64,000 bases of DNA from UBA10677 sp045654245 (GCA_045654245.1 JAZOMX010000011.1:1-64000), one strand, 5' to 3'. Shown: positions 34,837 through 43,715, numbered from the stretch's first letter. Numbers and translations are program-made. Notes: generated by a model not told the origin, from the sequence alone.

Positions 34837-35709
34837 ATGAATTACGGAGAAAAAATCGTAGCATTAAGAAAAGAAAAAGGGATGACGCAAACCGACTTGG
34901 GTTCGGCATTAAACGTCACGTTCCAAGCGGTGTCGAAGTGGGAGAGAGACGAGGCGCAACCTGACTTTGAGACAATCGTGCGTATGTCTAAACTCTTTGG
35001 TGTTCCACTAGAGCACTTTACGGACGGAGCACAAGTTCAACCTAGCGTTGAAACGGACAAACCGGAAATGATAGGAGTTTGCAAAGAGTGCGGAAAAGTG
35101 TTACATAGTGGAGAAGAGCACTCTACCACGCCTTATATTATATGTAAAGCGTGCGCGAAGAGAAAAGAAGACGAGGCTAAAGCGAAGAAACTTGCTGAAG
35201 AGCGCGCGAAAAAGCAAGCGATTGAGAGAGAAAAAGCAAGAGCGCAAGCAAGACTACAAGCGTTTAAAAGAAAAAGAAACGTCGGTTTGTGGTGGACGGC
35301 GCTAGCAACGGCAGGCGTTATTCTCGTTTACGCGCTTATAGCAAAGAACTTTATGGGCGTAGGCGCGCTAATCGGCTCTATTTTCGGAGTGGGCGCAGTT
35401 TCCTTTATATTTATTAGCCAACTTATTTGGGGTGGTGTAGTGCTTGATATCGTAGAGTGCGGAGGAAAAGTAATCGGAACGCCAGGCGTAATCTTTACGC
35501 TAGACCTCGACGGACTATTGTTCTTAGCCGGCGTAAAAATTCTTTTTGCAATTCTTAGATTTATCGTTTGGCTCACAACCGTACTATTCTTTGGCGCCAT
35601 CGGAATTATAGTATCGCCCTTCACCTTCGTTCCTCGTCTTATCCAGTTAAGCAAAGGTATCGAAAACGACGAGGACTATTACAACGAAAAAGTGGGCGAA
35701 GTTTGGTAA
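34837..35709 (+). CDS. XRE regulator with zinc ribbon and membrane segments
   Basis: The 290-residue protein has an N-terminal HTH (LRKEKGMTQTDLGSALNVTFQAVSKWERDEAQPD), then a four-Cys zinc ribbon (GVCKECGK at about 80 and YIICKACAK at about 105). A Lys/Glu/Ala-rich helix spans about 110-150, and three or four hydrophobic segments run from 155 to 275. This is a membrane-attached DNA-binding protein. GGAGGA precedes the ATG. Its transcript probably starts at the palindromic promoter about 140 bases upstream. Confidence 0.85.
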   Translation: MNYGEKIVALRKEKGMTQTDLGSALNVTFQAVSKWERDEAQPDFETIVRMSKLFGVPLEHFTDGAQVQPSVETDKPEMIGVCKECGKVLHSGEEHSTTPYIICKACAKRKEDEAKAKKLAEERAKKQAIEREKARAQARLQAFKRKRNVGLWWTALATAGVILVYALIAKNFMGVGALIGSIFGVGAVSFIFISQLIWGGVVLDIVECGGKVIGTPGVIFTLDLDGLLFLAGVKILFAILRFIVWLTTVLFFGAIGIIVSPFTFVPRLIQLSKGIENDEDYYNEKVGEVW

Positions 35710-35723
35710 TAGTCACTTAATCA

Positions 35724-35747
35724 CCCCTGCATCTAGCGGGGGTGTTA
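35724..35747 (+). terminator. Hairpin after the XRE/zinc-ribbon gene
   Basis: CACCCCTG and CGGGGGTG pair with one mismatch. It has no T-run, so it may be an mRNA stabiliser or a weak attenuator before the next gene. Confidence 0.4.
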
Positions 35748-35772
35748 AAATAAAAAACGGAGGAGAGGAAAA

Positions 35773-35955
35773 ATGTACAAAATTGTTAACTATGAGCAAA
35801 AAGCAGGATTTTTCAGTTCTCAAGCAAAAATTGACGGCGAATTCGAGGAATACTTAAACTCAATGGATAAAGACGGTTGGGCGCTAGTTGCTATGACGCA
35901 ACTTGACACGACTGGAAAAAATTTCGTGTTTAAACTCGTTTTTAAGAAAAAATAA
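35773..35955 (+). CDS. DUF4177-like small protein
   Basis: The 60-residue protein (MYKIVNYEQKAG... DKDGWALVAMTQLD... FVFKLVFKKK) has the strand-helix-strand pattern and the GW-L motif of DUF4177 proteins, whose function is unknown. GGAGGAGAGG precedes the ATG. It lies between a membrane-bound regulator and a surface lipoprotein, 18 bases before the latter, suggesting one transcript. Confidence 0.8.
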   Translation: MYKIVNYEQKAGFFSSQAKIDGEFEEYLNSMDKDGWALVAMTQLDTTGKNFVFKLVFKKK

Positions 35956-35973
35956 TTTCTAGGAGAAGACAAA

Positions 35974-37791
35974 ATGAAAAAAGTATTGAAAACTTTATTG
36001 TTGGTTTTAATGACCGCAATTTTGTCGTTTTCACTAATCGCTTGTGGTGGTAATGGAAACGCTGGCGGTAATGAAAATCCCGATAATACACCCAGCACCG
36101 AACAAACTGGTGGTGGAACTCCCACCCCCACGCCAGGAACTACGCCCACGCCAGGAACACCCCCTGGAACTGGTGTTGAGCCTGGTGGCGGAACGGAGCC
36201 TGGTGGTGGAACGGAGCCTGGTGGCGGAACCGAACCCGGTGGCGGAACTGAACCTGGTGGCGGAACTGAGCCTGGTGGCGGAACTGAGCCTGGTGGCGGA
36301 ACTGAGCCTGGTGGTGGAACCGAGCCTGGTGGTGGAACCGAGCCTGGTGGTGGAACTGAGCCCGGTGGTGGAACTGAGCCCGGTGGTGGAACTGAGCCCG
36401 GTGGTGGAACCGAGCCTGGTGGCGGAACTGAGCCTGGCGGTGGAACTGAACCCGGTGGCGGAACTGAGCCTGGTGGCGGAACCGAACCCGGTGGTGGAAC
36501 TGAACCCGGTGGCGGAGCCGAATTGTTGAATAAAGCCCAAGAGGTATTAGACGTAATTCTCCACAGACCTGAGCCGTGGTCGTTTATGCCTGAGGCGTTA
36601 CAACCTGAAAATATGGCTTATGCTGAAATGCCCATAGGTGGATATAGTTCTTTCCAAAGCTTCGTAAGCGTATCACAAATTAAGAAGAAAGCAATCGGAA
36701 AGCAAATGAACGTTCTATACGACGGACTAAATGATACGACTACTGCGCTTGGCTACGTTGATACCGTATTTGCCGTAGGTGGAGCGATTGCAACGGCTTA
36801 TCAAAACTTTATTAACGATAATCCTGAAGATTACGCGAATTTTACGGGCGAAGTTGCTGGATTTAAGATTAAGATAGCACTAAACGGAACACAATCGATT
36901 TTGTTTGCTGGAAATTCTACCGTTGCAATCGAACTTTATTACGATACTGCAACGCAACAAAGAATAGGAAGAGTGCAAATTACGGACGGAATTGCTATTA
37001 AGTACGTTGCTAGTGAAAATTACTTATTGCTATCTACCAAGGCTACGATAGCAGGCGTTGGCAATCTAAAACAAATCGAATTCTTGCGTACTGGAAACAC
37101 CGTAGCAGGTTATCTATACGAGTACACGGGTACTGAAAGTGCTAACCTTAAAACTTCGGCAATTATCGCAAGCAACTCGCAAAAGACGATAATAATGTCT
37201 AATAAGCGTGAGCCCGACGACCTACTTATTCGTGGATACCAAGAAGTTTACGACTCCGCGACTGGAGAGTTTATCGGTGCGGAAGTGACCGAAAAAGTAG
37301 TAGTTGAATTCGATACGCTTTGGTTTAACCTTGGCGACGTAACGGGCTTTAATACGGTTAAAGTGCTTGACCAAGAAAATCCCGATAACGATTATAATCC
37401 CGATACCGTTTACGTAAACAACTCTTCGTCGCCTTTCGTAACTCAAAAGATTTCTATGATAAACTTCTCTAGAAGATACGATATAGAAATGAAAGAAGTT
37501 TGGTACGTCGTTGCAAGCGTAGAGGGCGGAAAAGTCGTTTACACTAAAGAAAAAACCTTAATTCCTATGGTGTTCGTTCAAAAGGATAAGGTTGGAGATT
37601 TTGGCGAGAACGTTATGGATAATAACGAAGACGAGTTTAGTAGTGAACCCATATTACCTGCTGTGAAGATGCTCCAAATTACTGCTGATTTTGAGACTCT
37701 ATACGAGTCGTACGAGGAACTTAAAGAATTAGTAACTTTTGCTGAAATCGTTGCTACTATCGGAGAAAAGAATTCCTTCTTTAACGCATAA
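35974..37791 (+). CDS. Lipoprotein with EPGGGT repeat stalk
   Basis: The 605-residue surface lipoprotein has a signal peptide with lipobox Cys24 (SLIACGG). A Pro/Thr/Gly-rich spacer follows, then nineteen copies of the hexapeptide EPGGGT (about residues 69-182) and a C-terminal domain of about 420 residues that I do not recognise. The repeat is a likely extended stalk through the cell wall. The C-terminal domain is beta-rich, with no visible enzyme motif. CTAGGAGAAGAC precedes the ATG, and a terminator follows. Confidence 0.85.
   Translation: MKKVLKTLLLVLMTAILSFSLIACGGNGNAGGNENPDNTPSTEQTGGGTPTPTPGTTPTPGTPPGTGVEPGGGTEPGGGTEPGGGTEPGGGTEPGGGTEPGGGTEPGGGTEPGGGTEPGGGTEPGGGTEPGGGTEPGGGTEPGGGTEPGGGTEPGGGTEPGGGTEPGGGTEPGGGTEPGGGAELLNKAQEVLDVILHRPEPWSFMPEALQPENMAYAEMPIGGYSSFQSFVSVSQIKKKAIGKQMNVLYDGLNDTTTALGYVDTVFAVGGAIATAYQNFINDNPEDYANFTGEVAGFKIKIALNGTQSILFAGNSTVAIELYYDTATQQRIGRVQITDGIAIKYVASENYLLLSTKATIAGVGNLKQIEFLRTGNTVAGYLYEYTGTESANLKTSAIIASNSQKTIIMSNKREPDDLLIRGYQEVYDSATGEFIGAEVTEKVVVEFDTLWFNLGDVTGFNTVKVLDQENPDNDYNPDTVYVNNSSSPFVTQKISMINFSRRYDIEMKEVWYVVASVEGGKVVYTKEKTLIPMVFVQKDKVGDFGENVMDNNEDEFSSEPILPAVKMLQITADFETLYESYEELKELVTFAEIVATIGEKNSFFNA
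36178..36519 (+). repeat. Nineteen tandem 18-bp repeats
   Basis: The unit GAGCCTGGTGGCGGAACT and its variants occurs 19 times in frame, varying only at third codon positions until the final Thr-to-Ala change. Copy number changes would add or remove six residues without shifting frame. Confidence 0.95.
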
Positions 37792-37800
37792 CGAATAAAT

Positions 37801-37838
37801 AAAACCTACCGTGAGTTTTTACTTACGGTGGGTTTTTC
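37801..37838 (+). terminator. Terminator of the repeat lipoprotein
   Basis: AAACCTACCGT and ACGGTGGGTTTTT form a stem with a T-run, ten bases after the stop. Confidence 0.8.
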
Positions 37839-37867
37839 GTATTATAAAGACAAAAGATACAAACACT

Positions 37868-39133
37868 ATGCCCGTGAGAGAAATTTGGGGTAAAATCGGA
37901 ATAGTGTTTGCTCTTTTAACGCTTATTTTGCCGTTTGGAACAGTAAAAGCGAGAGCGGACGAGAGTATAAGCGTAACGCTATCGTTCGGCTCGATTAGAG
38001 CCGAGTATTGCGACGAGTATATAAAGCCCACCGACCACACGGTAATCGAGGAGTTTTACGAGCGAAGAATAAATGCGCCGTTAAGAGAGAAGATAGCGTG
38101 TATAGAAGAGAATTTGAGTGACGGATTTTCGCCTAAAGCGTCGGTGCTTTATACTTTGCCGTTATTAGAGCGCACGGTAAATTCGATTATATCAAAGATA
38201 GACCGTCCGAGCGAGGACGCAACGATATCGTTTAAGCCGTATAACGCAAGTCCGTTTACGCTTACGGACGAAAAAGTTGGCTATAAAACGGACGAAGAGC
38301 GAGTATATTACGATATATACAAAGCGTTAAAGCAATCGGGAAAAGCGAGCGTAACTATACGCCCCGAGGTAATCGAACCGAAAATAACGAGAGCGCGACT
38401 AGAAAAACAAACCTTTATCCGCGCGCAGTTTAGCACCGATTATTCGTCGTCGAACGAAAATAGAAAGCATAATATCACGCTTGCCCTATCTCGCATTAGC
38501 GGAACTGTGGTTAAGGCAGGCGAGGAGTTTTCGTTTAATAAAACGGTGGGCGAAAGAAAGGCTCAAAACGGTTTTGCCGAGTCGAAAATAATCGTGGGTG
38601 GCGAGTACGTGGACGGCGTGGGCGGTGGGGTCTGTCAAGTCTCGACCACGCTTTATAACTGCGTACTTTTAGCCGGGCTTAAAGTAACGGCGGTAAAAAA
38701 TCACTCCTTGCCACCCTCGTATATTTCGCCTTCGTTCGACGCTATGGTAAGCGGAGAGTATAGCGACTTAAAGTTTAGAAACGATAGCGGAGCGGATATT
38801 TATATCTACGCTCACGGCGACGGAGAAACTGCAACCGTGAGAATATATGGTCTAAAAAACAAGTATAGAATAGTTAGAGAAAGCAAGATTGTTTCTTTCG
38901 CTCCACCGCCACCCGATAAAATAATTACCGACGAGACGGGCGAGTACGGAACTAGCGAAACGGAGAATAGCGTAAGGGTAAAGTGGGGCGTAAGAGGTGT
39001 GACGAGCGAGGGGTATTTACTATACTACGACGGTAAAACGCTATTGTCTCGAGAACGAATAAGAAAAGATATATATCTACCTCAGCAAGGAATAGTTGCA
39101 ATAAAACCCAAAACAATACAAAATTCGTTATAA
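37868..39133 (+). CDS. VanW-family protein
   Basis: This 421-residue protein is exported or anchored, with a hydrophobic N-terminal segment (IGIVFALLTLILPFGTVKARADE). The VanW domain follows the middle region: FSTDYSSSNENRKHNITLALSRISGTVVKAGEEFSFN, GGGVCQVSTTLYNCVLLAGL and HSLPPSYISPSFDA. VanW proteins are linked to the cell envelope but their activity is unknown. ATG 37868 is chosen because GTG 37811 falls inside the preceding terminator; no good ribosome site is seen. Confidence 0.9.
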   Translation: MPVREIWGKIGIVFALLTLILPFGTVKARADESISVTLSFGSIRAEYCDEYIKPTDHTVIEEFYERRINAPLREKIACIEENLSDGFSPKASVLYTLPLLERTVNSIISKIDRPSEDATISFKPYNASPFTLTDEKVGYKTDEERVYYDIYKALKQSGKASVTIRPEVIEPKITRARLEKQTFIRAQFSTDYSSSNENRKHNITLALSRISGTVVKAGEEFSFNKTVGERKAQNGFAESKIIVGGEYVDGVGGGVCQVSTTLYNCVLLAGLKVTAVKNHSLPPSYISPSFDAMVSGEYSDLKFRNDSGADIYIYAHGDGETATVRIYGLKNKYRIVRESKIVSFAPPPPDKIITDETGEYGTSETENSVRVKWGVRGVTSEGYLLYYDGKTLLSRERIRKDIYLPQQGIVAIKPKTIQNSL

Positions 39134-39150
39134 AGCGAAAAAATAAAGAG

Positions 39151-39179
39151 TTGACAAACGCGAGCGAGCGATATATAAT
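39151..39179 (+). promoter_or_regulatory. Promoter of the 39.2 kb membrane protein
   Basis: TTGACA (39151-39156), a 17-bp spacer and TATAAT (39174-39179). The transcript may continue through pncB and the DivIVA-like gene. Confidence 0.75.
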
Positions 39180-39215
39180 AAGGTTAATAAAAACACGAAA
39201 GAGTAGGAGAGTACA

Positions 39216-39746
39216 ATGGAATTTAAGTACGAAATCGAACTAACGCCGTCGCAAAGGCGCGCGAGCAATATCGTTGCAGGCGCGTACCTCGTTGCTTGCG
39301 GAGTAGTATTATTGCTCGTAGGACTAGGCGTAATAGGCTCGGTAACGCTAAAACAGACTTGGTTACCTATCGTTTTGACGGCGCTTGGACTAATCTTTTT
39401 TACGACGGGACTTATGCAAGGCAACGTAGTTTCCGTTTGGCTAGCGTTCGTATTTTTAGTGCCTGCAGGAATATCGTATCTAGCGGTTTTTAGTTCGCTC
39501 TCGTACGCTCAACTTTATCCATTTTATATAGCAATTCCTGCGATTTGTTCGCTATTTACCGTAATTCTTTCGAGAAAAGCGGTTGCCGACCACCTAAAAG
39601 TAATCGTATTTTTCGGCGTAATAGCAGGAGCGTTTGCGCTTAATAGTTTTGGACTCGTAGGTTGGGCGGTAACGCTACCTATCGTACTAGTTTTCGTAGG
39701 ACTAGTAATAATTACTTCTACGATTAAACACCGCAAGGAGAGATAA
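39216..39746 (+). CDS. Small integral membrane protein, unknown function
   Basis: The 176-residue protein has five or six hydrophobic segments and short loops, with a charged N-terminus (MEFKYEIELTPSQRRAS). I recognise no family. GTAGGAGAG precedes the ATG. It lies four bases before pncB, so it is probably coexpressed with it, though no functional link can be read from the sequence. Confidence 0.75.
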   Translation: MEFKYEIELTPSQRRASNIVAGAYLVACGVVLLLVGLGVIGSVTLKQTWLPIVLTALGLIFFTTGLMQGNVVSVWLAFVFLVPAGISYLAVFSSLSYAQLYPFYIAIPAICSLFTVILSRKAVADHLKVIVFFGVIAGAFALNSFGLVGWAVTLPIVLVFVGLVIITSTIKHRKER

Positions 39747-39750
39747 ACTA

Positions 39751-41178
39751 ATGAGAAACCTAACTTTACTTACAGACTTTTATCAACTAACGATGATGAA
39801 CGGCTACCTCAAGAGTGGAATTCACTCCGATATGGCGACCTTCGACCTCTTTTTTAGAAAGAAAGGTCAAATCAATTACGCCGTTTCCGCAGGATTAGAG
39901 CAAGTAATCGACTATATTGAGAACTTGCATTTTTCGGCAGACGATATCGAATACTTAAGAGGTCTTAACACCTTTACCGAAGAGTTTTTGGAGTATCTAA
40001 AAGACTTTAAGTTTACGGGAGATATTTACGCCGTTGAAGAAGGCGAAATCGTGTTCCCGATGGAGCCTATTCTAATCGTTCGCGCGCCGTTAATCGAGGC
40101 TCAACTTATAGAAACCGCAATTCTCAACATCATAAATCACCAAACGCTAATCGCAACCAAGGCGTCGAGAGTTAACACTGCTGCGGGCGAGGGTAAAGTA
40201 GTTGAGTTTGGTCTTCGTAGAGCACAAGGTCCGGATGCGGGAATTTACGGCAGTAGAGCAAGTATTATAGGTGGCGCGTGCGCTACTAGTAACGTGCTAG
40301 CAGGACAAATGTTCGGTATCGACCCCAAGGGTACGCACTCGCACAGTTGGGTACTTTCTTACCCCACCGAACTTGATGCGTTCAACGCTTTTGCGGATAT
40401 CTATCCCGATGCTTGTTTGCTCTTAGTCGATACTTACGACACGCTCCGTAGCGGAGTTCCCAACGCTATTAAAGTGTTTGACAGACTTAAAAAGGAAGGA
40501 CACAAGCCCGTTGGTATAAGACTTGATAGCGGAGACCTTGCGTACCTATCGAAAAAGGCTCGCCAAATGCTTGACGAGGCAGGTCATAGCGACGCAATTA
40601 TTTTCGTAAGTAACGATATTGATGAAAACCTCGTAAACTCGCTCAACAGCCAAGGCGCGAGAATAGACAAATACGGCGTAGGCACTAAACTTATTACGAG
40701 TGAAGATATGCCATCGCTAGGAGGCGTGTATAAACTTGCCGAAATCGTACGCGACGGCAAGCCCGTTCCTCGTCTAAAGAAGTCCGATTCGTCGGAAAAA
40801 ATCACTAACCCGGGCTTTAAGACCGTTTACCGTATTTACGACAAGGAAAGCGGAAAAGCGTTTGCCGACCTAATTGCGCTTAAAAGCGACGAAATCGGAA
40901 AACCGTTAACTCTTACTCACGAGACGGAGCGTTGGAAAACGACGACGCTTTTGGACTATGAGAAGAGAGAACTTTTAGTGAAAATTTTTGAAAACGGAAA
41001 GAGAGTTTATAACTGTCCGTCGCTTAAAGAAAGTTCTAACAAGCGCCGTGACGAACTCGCTCGTTTTTGGGACGAATACAAGCGATTGTCTAATCCGCAC
41101 ATATATAAAGTGGACCTATCCGACGGCTTGTATGCTCTAAAGCAAGAGTTGCTCCACGAAAACTCTTCCGTAAAATAA
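39751..41178 (+). CDS. pncB: Nicotinate phosphoribosyltransferase
   Basis: PncB joins nicotinate to PRPP in the NAD salvage pathway. The 475-residue protein has the family motifs LLTDFYQLTMMNGYLKSG, VEFGLRRAQGPDAG, GTHSHSWV with the conserved catalytic His region, GIRLDSGDLAYLSK and GVGTKL. Length is normal. GCAAGGAGAG precedes the ATG within the end of the preceding gene. Confidence 0.97.
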   Translation: MRNLTLLTDFYQLTMMNGYLKSGIHSDMATFDLFFRKKGQINYAVSAGLEQVIDYIENLHFSADDIEYLRGLNTFTEEFLEYLKDFKFTGDIYAVEEGEIVFPMEPILIVRAPLIEAQLIETAILNIINHQTLIATKASRVNTAAGEGKVVEFGLRRAQGPDAGIYGSRASIIGGACATSNVLAGQMFGIDPKGTHSHSWVLSYPTELDAFNAFADIYPDACLLLVDTYDTLRSGVPNAIKVFDRLKKEGHKPVGIRLDSGDLAYLSKKARQMLDEAGHSDAIIFVSNDIDENLVNSLNSQGARIDKYGVGTKLITSEDMPSLGGVYKLAEIVRDGKPVPRLKKSDSSEKITNPGFKTVYRIYDKESGKAFADLIALKSDEIGKPLTLTHETERWKTTTLLDYEKRELLVKIFENGKRVYNCPSLKESSNKRRDELARFWDEYKRLSNPHIYKVDLSDGLYALKQELLHENSSVK

Positions 41179-41186
41179 GGAGATAA

Positions 41187-41768
41187 ATGAAGTTCGATAT
41201 CGAGAAAAAGGGATATAATCGCGACCAAGTTGACGAGTTCGTGCTTTCAATGAAGAACGAGTACGAAAACAAATTAGAAGAGCAAAAAAATCGTATTTTC
41301 TCGCTTAAACGAACGCTAGTGGATACGGAAAAACGACTATTAGAGTACGAGCAAAAATCTAACGCAATTTCGTCTGCGCTTATAAACGCTAACGAGAGAG
41401 CGGACAAGATTGAAAAATTAGCCGTTACTCGCTATCGAAACGAGATAGCCTCACTAAAATCGTTCCGTGAAAAATGGCAAGCGTATTACCAAAAATTGCT
41501 TGAAAAATACCCTTGCGACGCCGAACTTAAAAATCAGCGTGAGTTCGAGAAAACTATGGACGAAATTTTGCTCGGTGGAAGAACGGAAATAGAGAAAATA
41601 GAACGACGGTTTGACCGAGAACGAAATCGACTTTTGCAAAAAAACGAGAGTGCGCTTATAACGAAGGACGAAGAAATTGATGATTTTTTCTGTCTGGACG
41701 CGCTTTATCAAAGAGATGACCTTGCTACTATTATGAAAGACCTTGGTCTTATGACGGAAAGTAATTAG
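41187..41768 (+). CDS. DivIVA-like coiled-coil protein
   Basis: The 193-residue protein begins with the DivIVA lipid-binding pattern (FDIEKKGYNRDQVDEFVLSMKNEYE) and continues as coiled coil to about residue 160. DivIVA proteins mark curved membrane at poles and septa. The conserved KGY...VDEF pattern supports the family, but this is a short divergent member. AAGGAGATAA precedes the ATG, nine bases after pncB. Confidence 0.78.
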   Translation: MKFDIEKKGYNRDQVDEFVLSMKNEYENKLEEQKNRIFSLKRTLVDTEKRLLEYEQKSNAISSALINANERADKIEKLAVTRYRNEIASLKSFREKWQAYYQKLLEKYPCDAELKNQREFEKTMDEILLGGRTEIEKIERRFDRERNRLLQKNESALITKDEEIDDFFCLDALYQRDDLATIMKDLGLMTESN

Positions 41769-41775
41769 AATAAGA

Positions 41776-41812
41776 AAAGAACTCTAAAAAAGAAAAAAAA
41801 GAGTTCTTTTTC
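41776..41812 (+). terminator. Terminator before rplU
   Basis: AAAGAACTCT/AGAGTTCTTT stem with a T-rich tail. Confidence 0.8.
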
Positions 41813-41845
41813 TTTATTTTAAAGCGAATTTTAACTCATTTTTAG

Positions 41846-41874
41846 TTGACACGGAAGAATAAAAGTCGTATAAT
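41846..41874 (+). promoter_or_regulatory. Promoter of rplU-prp-rpmA
   Basis: TTGACA (41846-41851), a 17-bp spacer and TATAAT (41869-41874). Confidence 0.8.
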
Positions 41875-41880
41875 AAAAGG

Positions 41881-41952
41881 CGAGCCGTATAGCGGAGGTT
41901 AGTAAAATTCGTCAAAAGTGACGATACCTCGCCTAACGGAGACATCAGTGAG
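41881..41952 (+). promoter_or_regulatory. Structured leader of rplU (candidate L21 leader)
   Basis: The leader has complementary segments GGCGAG/CTCGCC and GGTTAG/CTAAC and a small TCGTCA/TGACGA hairpin, ending in a strong AGGAGG site. Position and size fit the Firmicute L21 autoregulatory leader, but the match was judged by eye only. Confidence 0.5.
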
Positions 41953-41966
41953 GAGGTGCTTTAACA

Positions 41967-42266
41967 ATGTATGCAGTAATCGTATCAGGCGGAAAACAGT
42001 ACAAGGTTTCGGAAGGCGATATTATCGAAGTTGAGAAACTCGACGCAAAAGCAGGAGACCAGGTAGAGATGCCCGTACTTTTAACTGTTGACGGCGACAA
42101 GGTAGTTGCAGGTAAGGACGTTACCGTAAAGGCTACCGCGGAAGTTCTCGGTCAAGGCAAAGACAAGAAGATTATCGTCTTTAAGTACAAAGCAAAGAAG
42201 AATATCCGTAAAAAGCAAGGACATCGTCAGCCGTTCACCAGAGTTAAGATTGTAACTATCGGCTAA
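41967..42266 (+). CDS. rplU: 50S ribosomal protein L21
   Basis: L21 is a 23S rRNA-binding protein of the large subunit. The 99-residue sequence MYAVIVSGGKQYKVSEGD... with a basic C-terminal segment (YKAKKNIRKKQGHRQPFTRVKI) is characteristic. It begins the conserved rplU-prp-rpmA operon, overlapping prp by one base. Confidence 0.98.
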   Translation: MYAVIVSGGKQYKVSEGDIIEVEKLDAKAGDQVEMPVLLTVDGDKVVAGKDVTVKATAEVLGQGKDKKIIVFKYKAKKNIRKKQGHRQPFTRVKIVTIG

Positions 42267-42592
42267 TGACTAAAGTAGAAATTTCCAGAAAAGGCGGAAA
42301 AATCGTGCGCGTAGTGGCAGACGGCCATACGGGTTACGGAGTAGAGGGCGAAGATATCGTCTGCGCGAGTTTATCCAGCATAATTCAGACGGCAATATTA
42401 GGGCTAATGAGAGTTGTTGGAATACAACCGAAGTGCGAAATTGACGAAAATCGCGGTTACCTTTCGTTGGAAATAGGTTCGTTATCCGAAGAGGACAGAA
42501 AAAATGCCGATATAGTACTAGAGACTATGTTGTGCGGAGTAGCCGATTTATACGAAGGCTATTCGGATTTTATTGATTTGGAGGTTAAATAA
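42266..42592 (+). CDS. prp: Ribosomal-processing cysteine protease Prp
   Basis: Prp removes the N-terminal extension of ribosomal protein L27. The 108-residue protein has catalytic His21 in DGHTGYGVEGEDIVCAS and Cys33 in the same motif. It sits between rplU and rpmA, as in most Firmicutes, and its substrate next door carries the cleavage motif. Confidence 0.96.
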   Translation: MTKVEISRKGGKIVRVVADGHTGYGVEGEDIVCASLSSIIQTAILGLMRVVGIQPKCEIDENRGYLSLEIGSLSEEDRKNADIVLETMLCGVADLYEGYSDFIDLEVK

Positions 42593-42594
42593 TT

Positions 42595-42867
42595 ATGTTT
42601 ATGAATATTCAATTATTTGCTCATAAAAAGGGAGGCGGTTCTACCAAGAACGGTAGAGATTCTCACGCTCAAAGACTAGGAGTTAAGCGTAGCGACGGAC
42701 AGTTCGTACTCGCTGGCAACATTTTGGTTCGTCAAAGAGGAACTTCCGTACATCCCGGAAACAACGTTGGCATCGGTAGCGACGATACGCTATTCGCTCT
42801 TATCGACGGCAAGGTTAAGTTCGAGACTAAGGCAAATAAGAAACAAGTAAGCGTTTACGCTGACTAA
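42595..42867 (+). CDS. rpmA: 50S ribosomal protein L27 with Prp-cleaved extension
   Basis: L27 lies near the peptidyl-transferase centre. The 90-residue protein begins MFMNIQLFAHKKGGGSTKNGRDS; the IQLFA-HKKGG motif is a Prp cleavage site between Ala and His. After cleavage the mature N-terminus can reach the active site. The rest (FVLAGNILVRQRGTSVHPG) is typical L27. ATG 42601 is a possible alternative start. Confidence 0.97.
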   Translation: MFMNIQLFAHKKGGGSTKNGRDSHAQRLGVKRSDGQFVLAGNILVRQRGTSVHPGNNVGIGSDDTLFALIDGKVKFETKANKKQVSVYAD

Positions 42868-42877
42868 TTGAAAATAA

Positions 42878-42908
42878 AACGCTACCGATAATTTGGTAGC
42901 GTTTTTTC
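42878..42908 (+). terminator. Terminator of rplU-prp-rpmA
   Basis: AAAACGCTACC/GGTAGCGTTTT stem with a run of six T. Confidence 0.9.
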
Positions 42909-42917
42909 GTACCGTAT

Positions 42918-43715
42918 ATGGATTTTTATACCGTTAAAAGTGAATATTTCGATATTTTTGCAACGCTAACTTGCGGTCAGGTTTTTCGTTATAGCCAAAA
43001 CCCAGACGGCTCTTTTACCGTGTATTCGCTCGATAAAAAGTGCGAGATAGAGGAGCGAGGAGAAGAGGTAATACTTAAAAGCGAGGATATAGAGTATTTC
43101 AAAAACTACTTTGATTTGGCTAACGACTATCAAAAAATCGTTTCCGATTTGTCTGCTTTTCCCGAACTAAAAGAAAAGGTGGAGTACGGAAAAGGCATAA
43201 GAATTTTGCGCCAAGACTTCTACGAAACGGTATTTTCGTTTATTATTTCAGCGAATAATAACATAACGAGAATTAAGGGAATAATCGAGCGACTTTGCGA
43301 GCGTTACGGCGAGGAAAAAGATGGCTATTACGCTTTCCCCACGCTAGAGCAGTTAAAGAAAGCAACGGTGGAAGAACTAAAGAGTTTAGGGCTTGGTTAT
43401 AGGGCGGAATATATTTATACCGCTTGTCGCCAGTACGAAGATTTACCGTCGCTCAGCGGTAAAAACATAGAGGAGATTAACGCTACTTTGCTCTCGATTA
43501 AAGGCGTAGGACAAAAGGTTGCCGACTGTATAACCTTGTTCGGCTTACATAACGGCTCGTCTTATCCCGTTGATACTTGGATATTTAAGGCGAACGCAAC
43601 GGAGCAGTTAAATACGCCCAAAAAGGTGCGTCAATATTTTTCGAGGCGGTACGGAGATTACGCAGGATACGCTCAGCAGTACATATTTTACTACGAGCGC
43701 AGTAATAAGAAATAA
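42918..43715 (+). CDS. 8-oxoguanine DNA glycosylase (OGG1 type)
   Basis: This base-excision-repair enzyme removes 8-oxoguanine and cuts at the abasic site. The 265-residue protein has an N-terminal OGG domain, then HhH-GPD with Lys200 in SIKGVGQKVADCI (the Schiff-base Lys position) and Asp219 in PVDTW. FIISANNNITRIKGIIERL matches the family. No ribosome site is seen between the rpmA terminator and ATG 42918, so its expression signals are unclear. A terminator follows. It occupies the place often taken by obgE after rpmA. Confidence 0.92.
   Translation: MDFYTVKSEYFDIFATLTCGQVFRYSQNPDGSFTVYSLDKKCEIEERGEEVILKSEDIEYFKNYFDLANDYQKIVSDLSAFPELKEKVEYGKGIRILRQDFYETVFSFIISANNNITRIKGIIERLCERYGEEKDGYYAFPTLEQLKKATVEELKSLGLGYRAEYIYTACRQYEDLPSLSGKNIEEINATLLSIKGVGQKVADCITLFGLHNGSSYPVDTWIFKANATEQLNTPKKVRQYFSRRYGDYAGYAQQYIFYYERSNKK

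Noticed and set aside
36178..36519. Possible CRISPR array
   Set aside because: Units are contiguous 18-bp in-frame coding repeats with no spacers and no cas genes.
36034..36540. Long open frames on both strands within the repeat region
   Set aside because: They are produced by the 18-bp repeat read in other frames; the lipoprotein frame has the signal peptide, ribosome site and full length.
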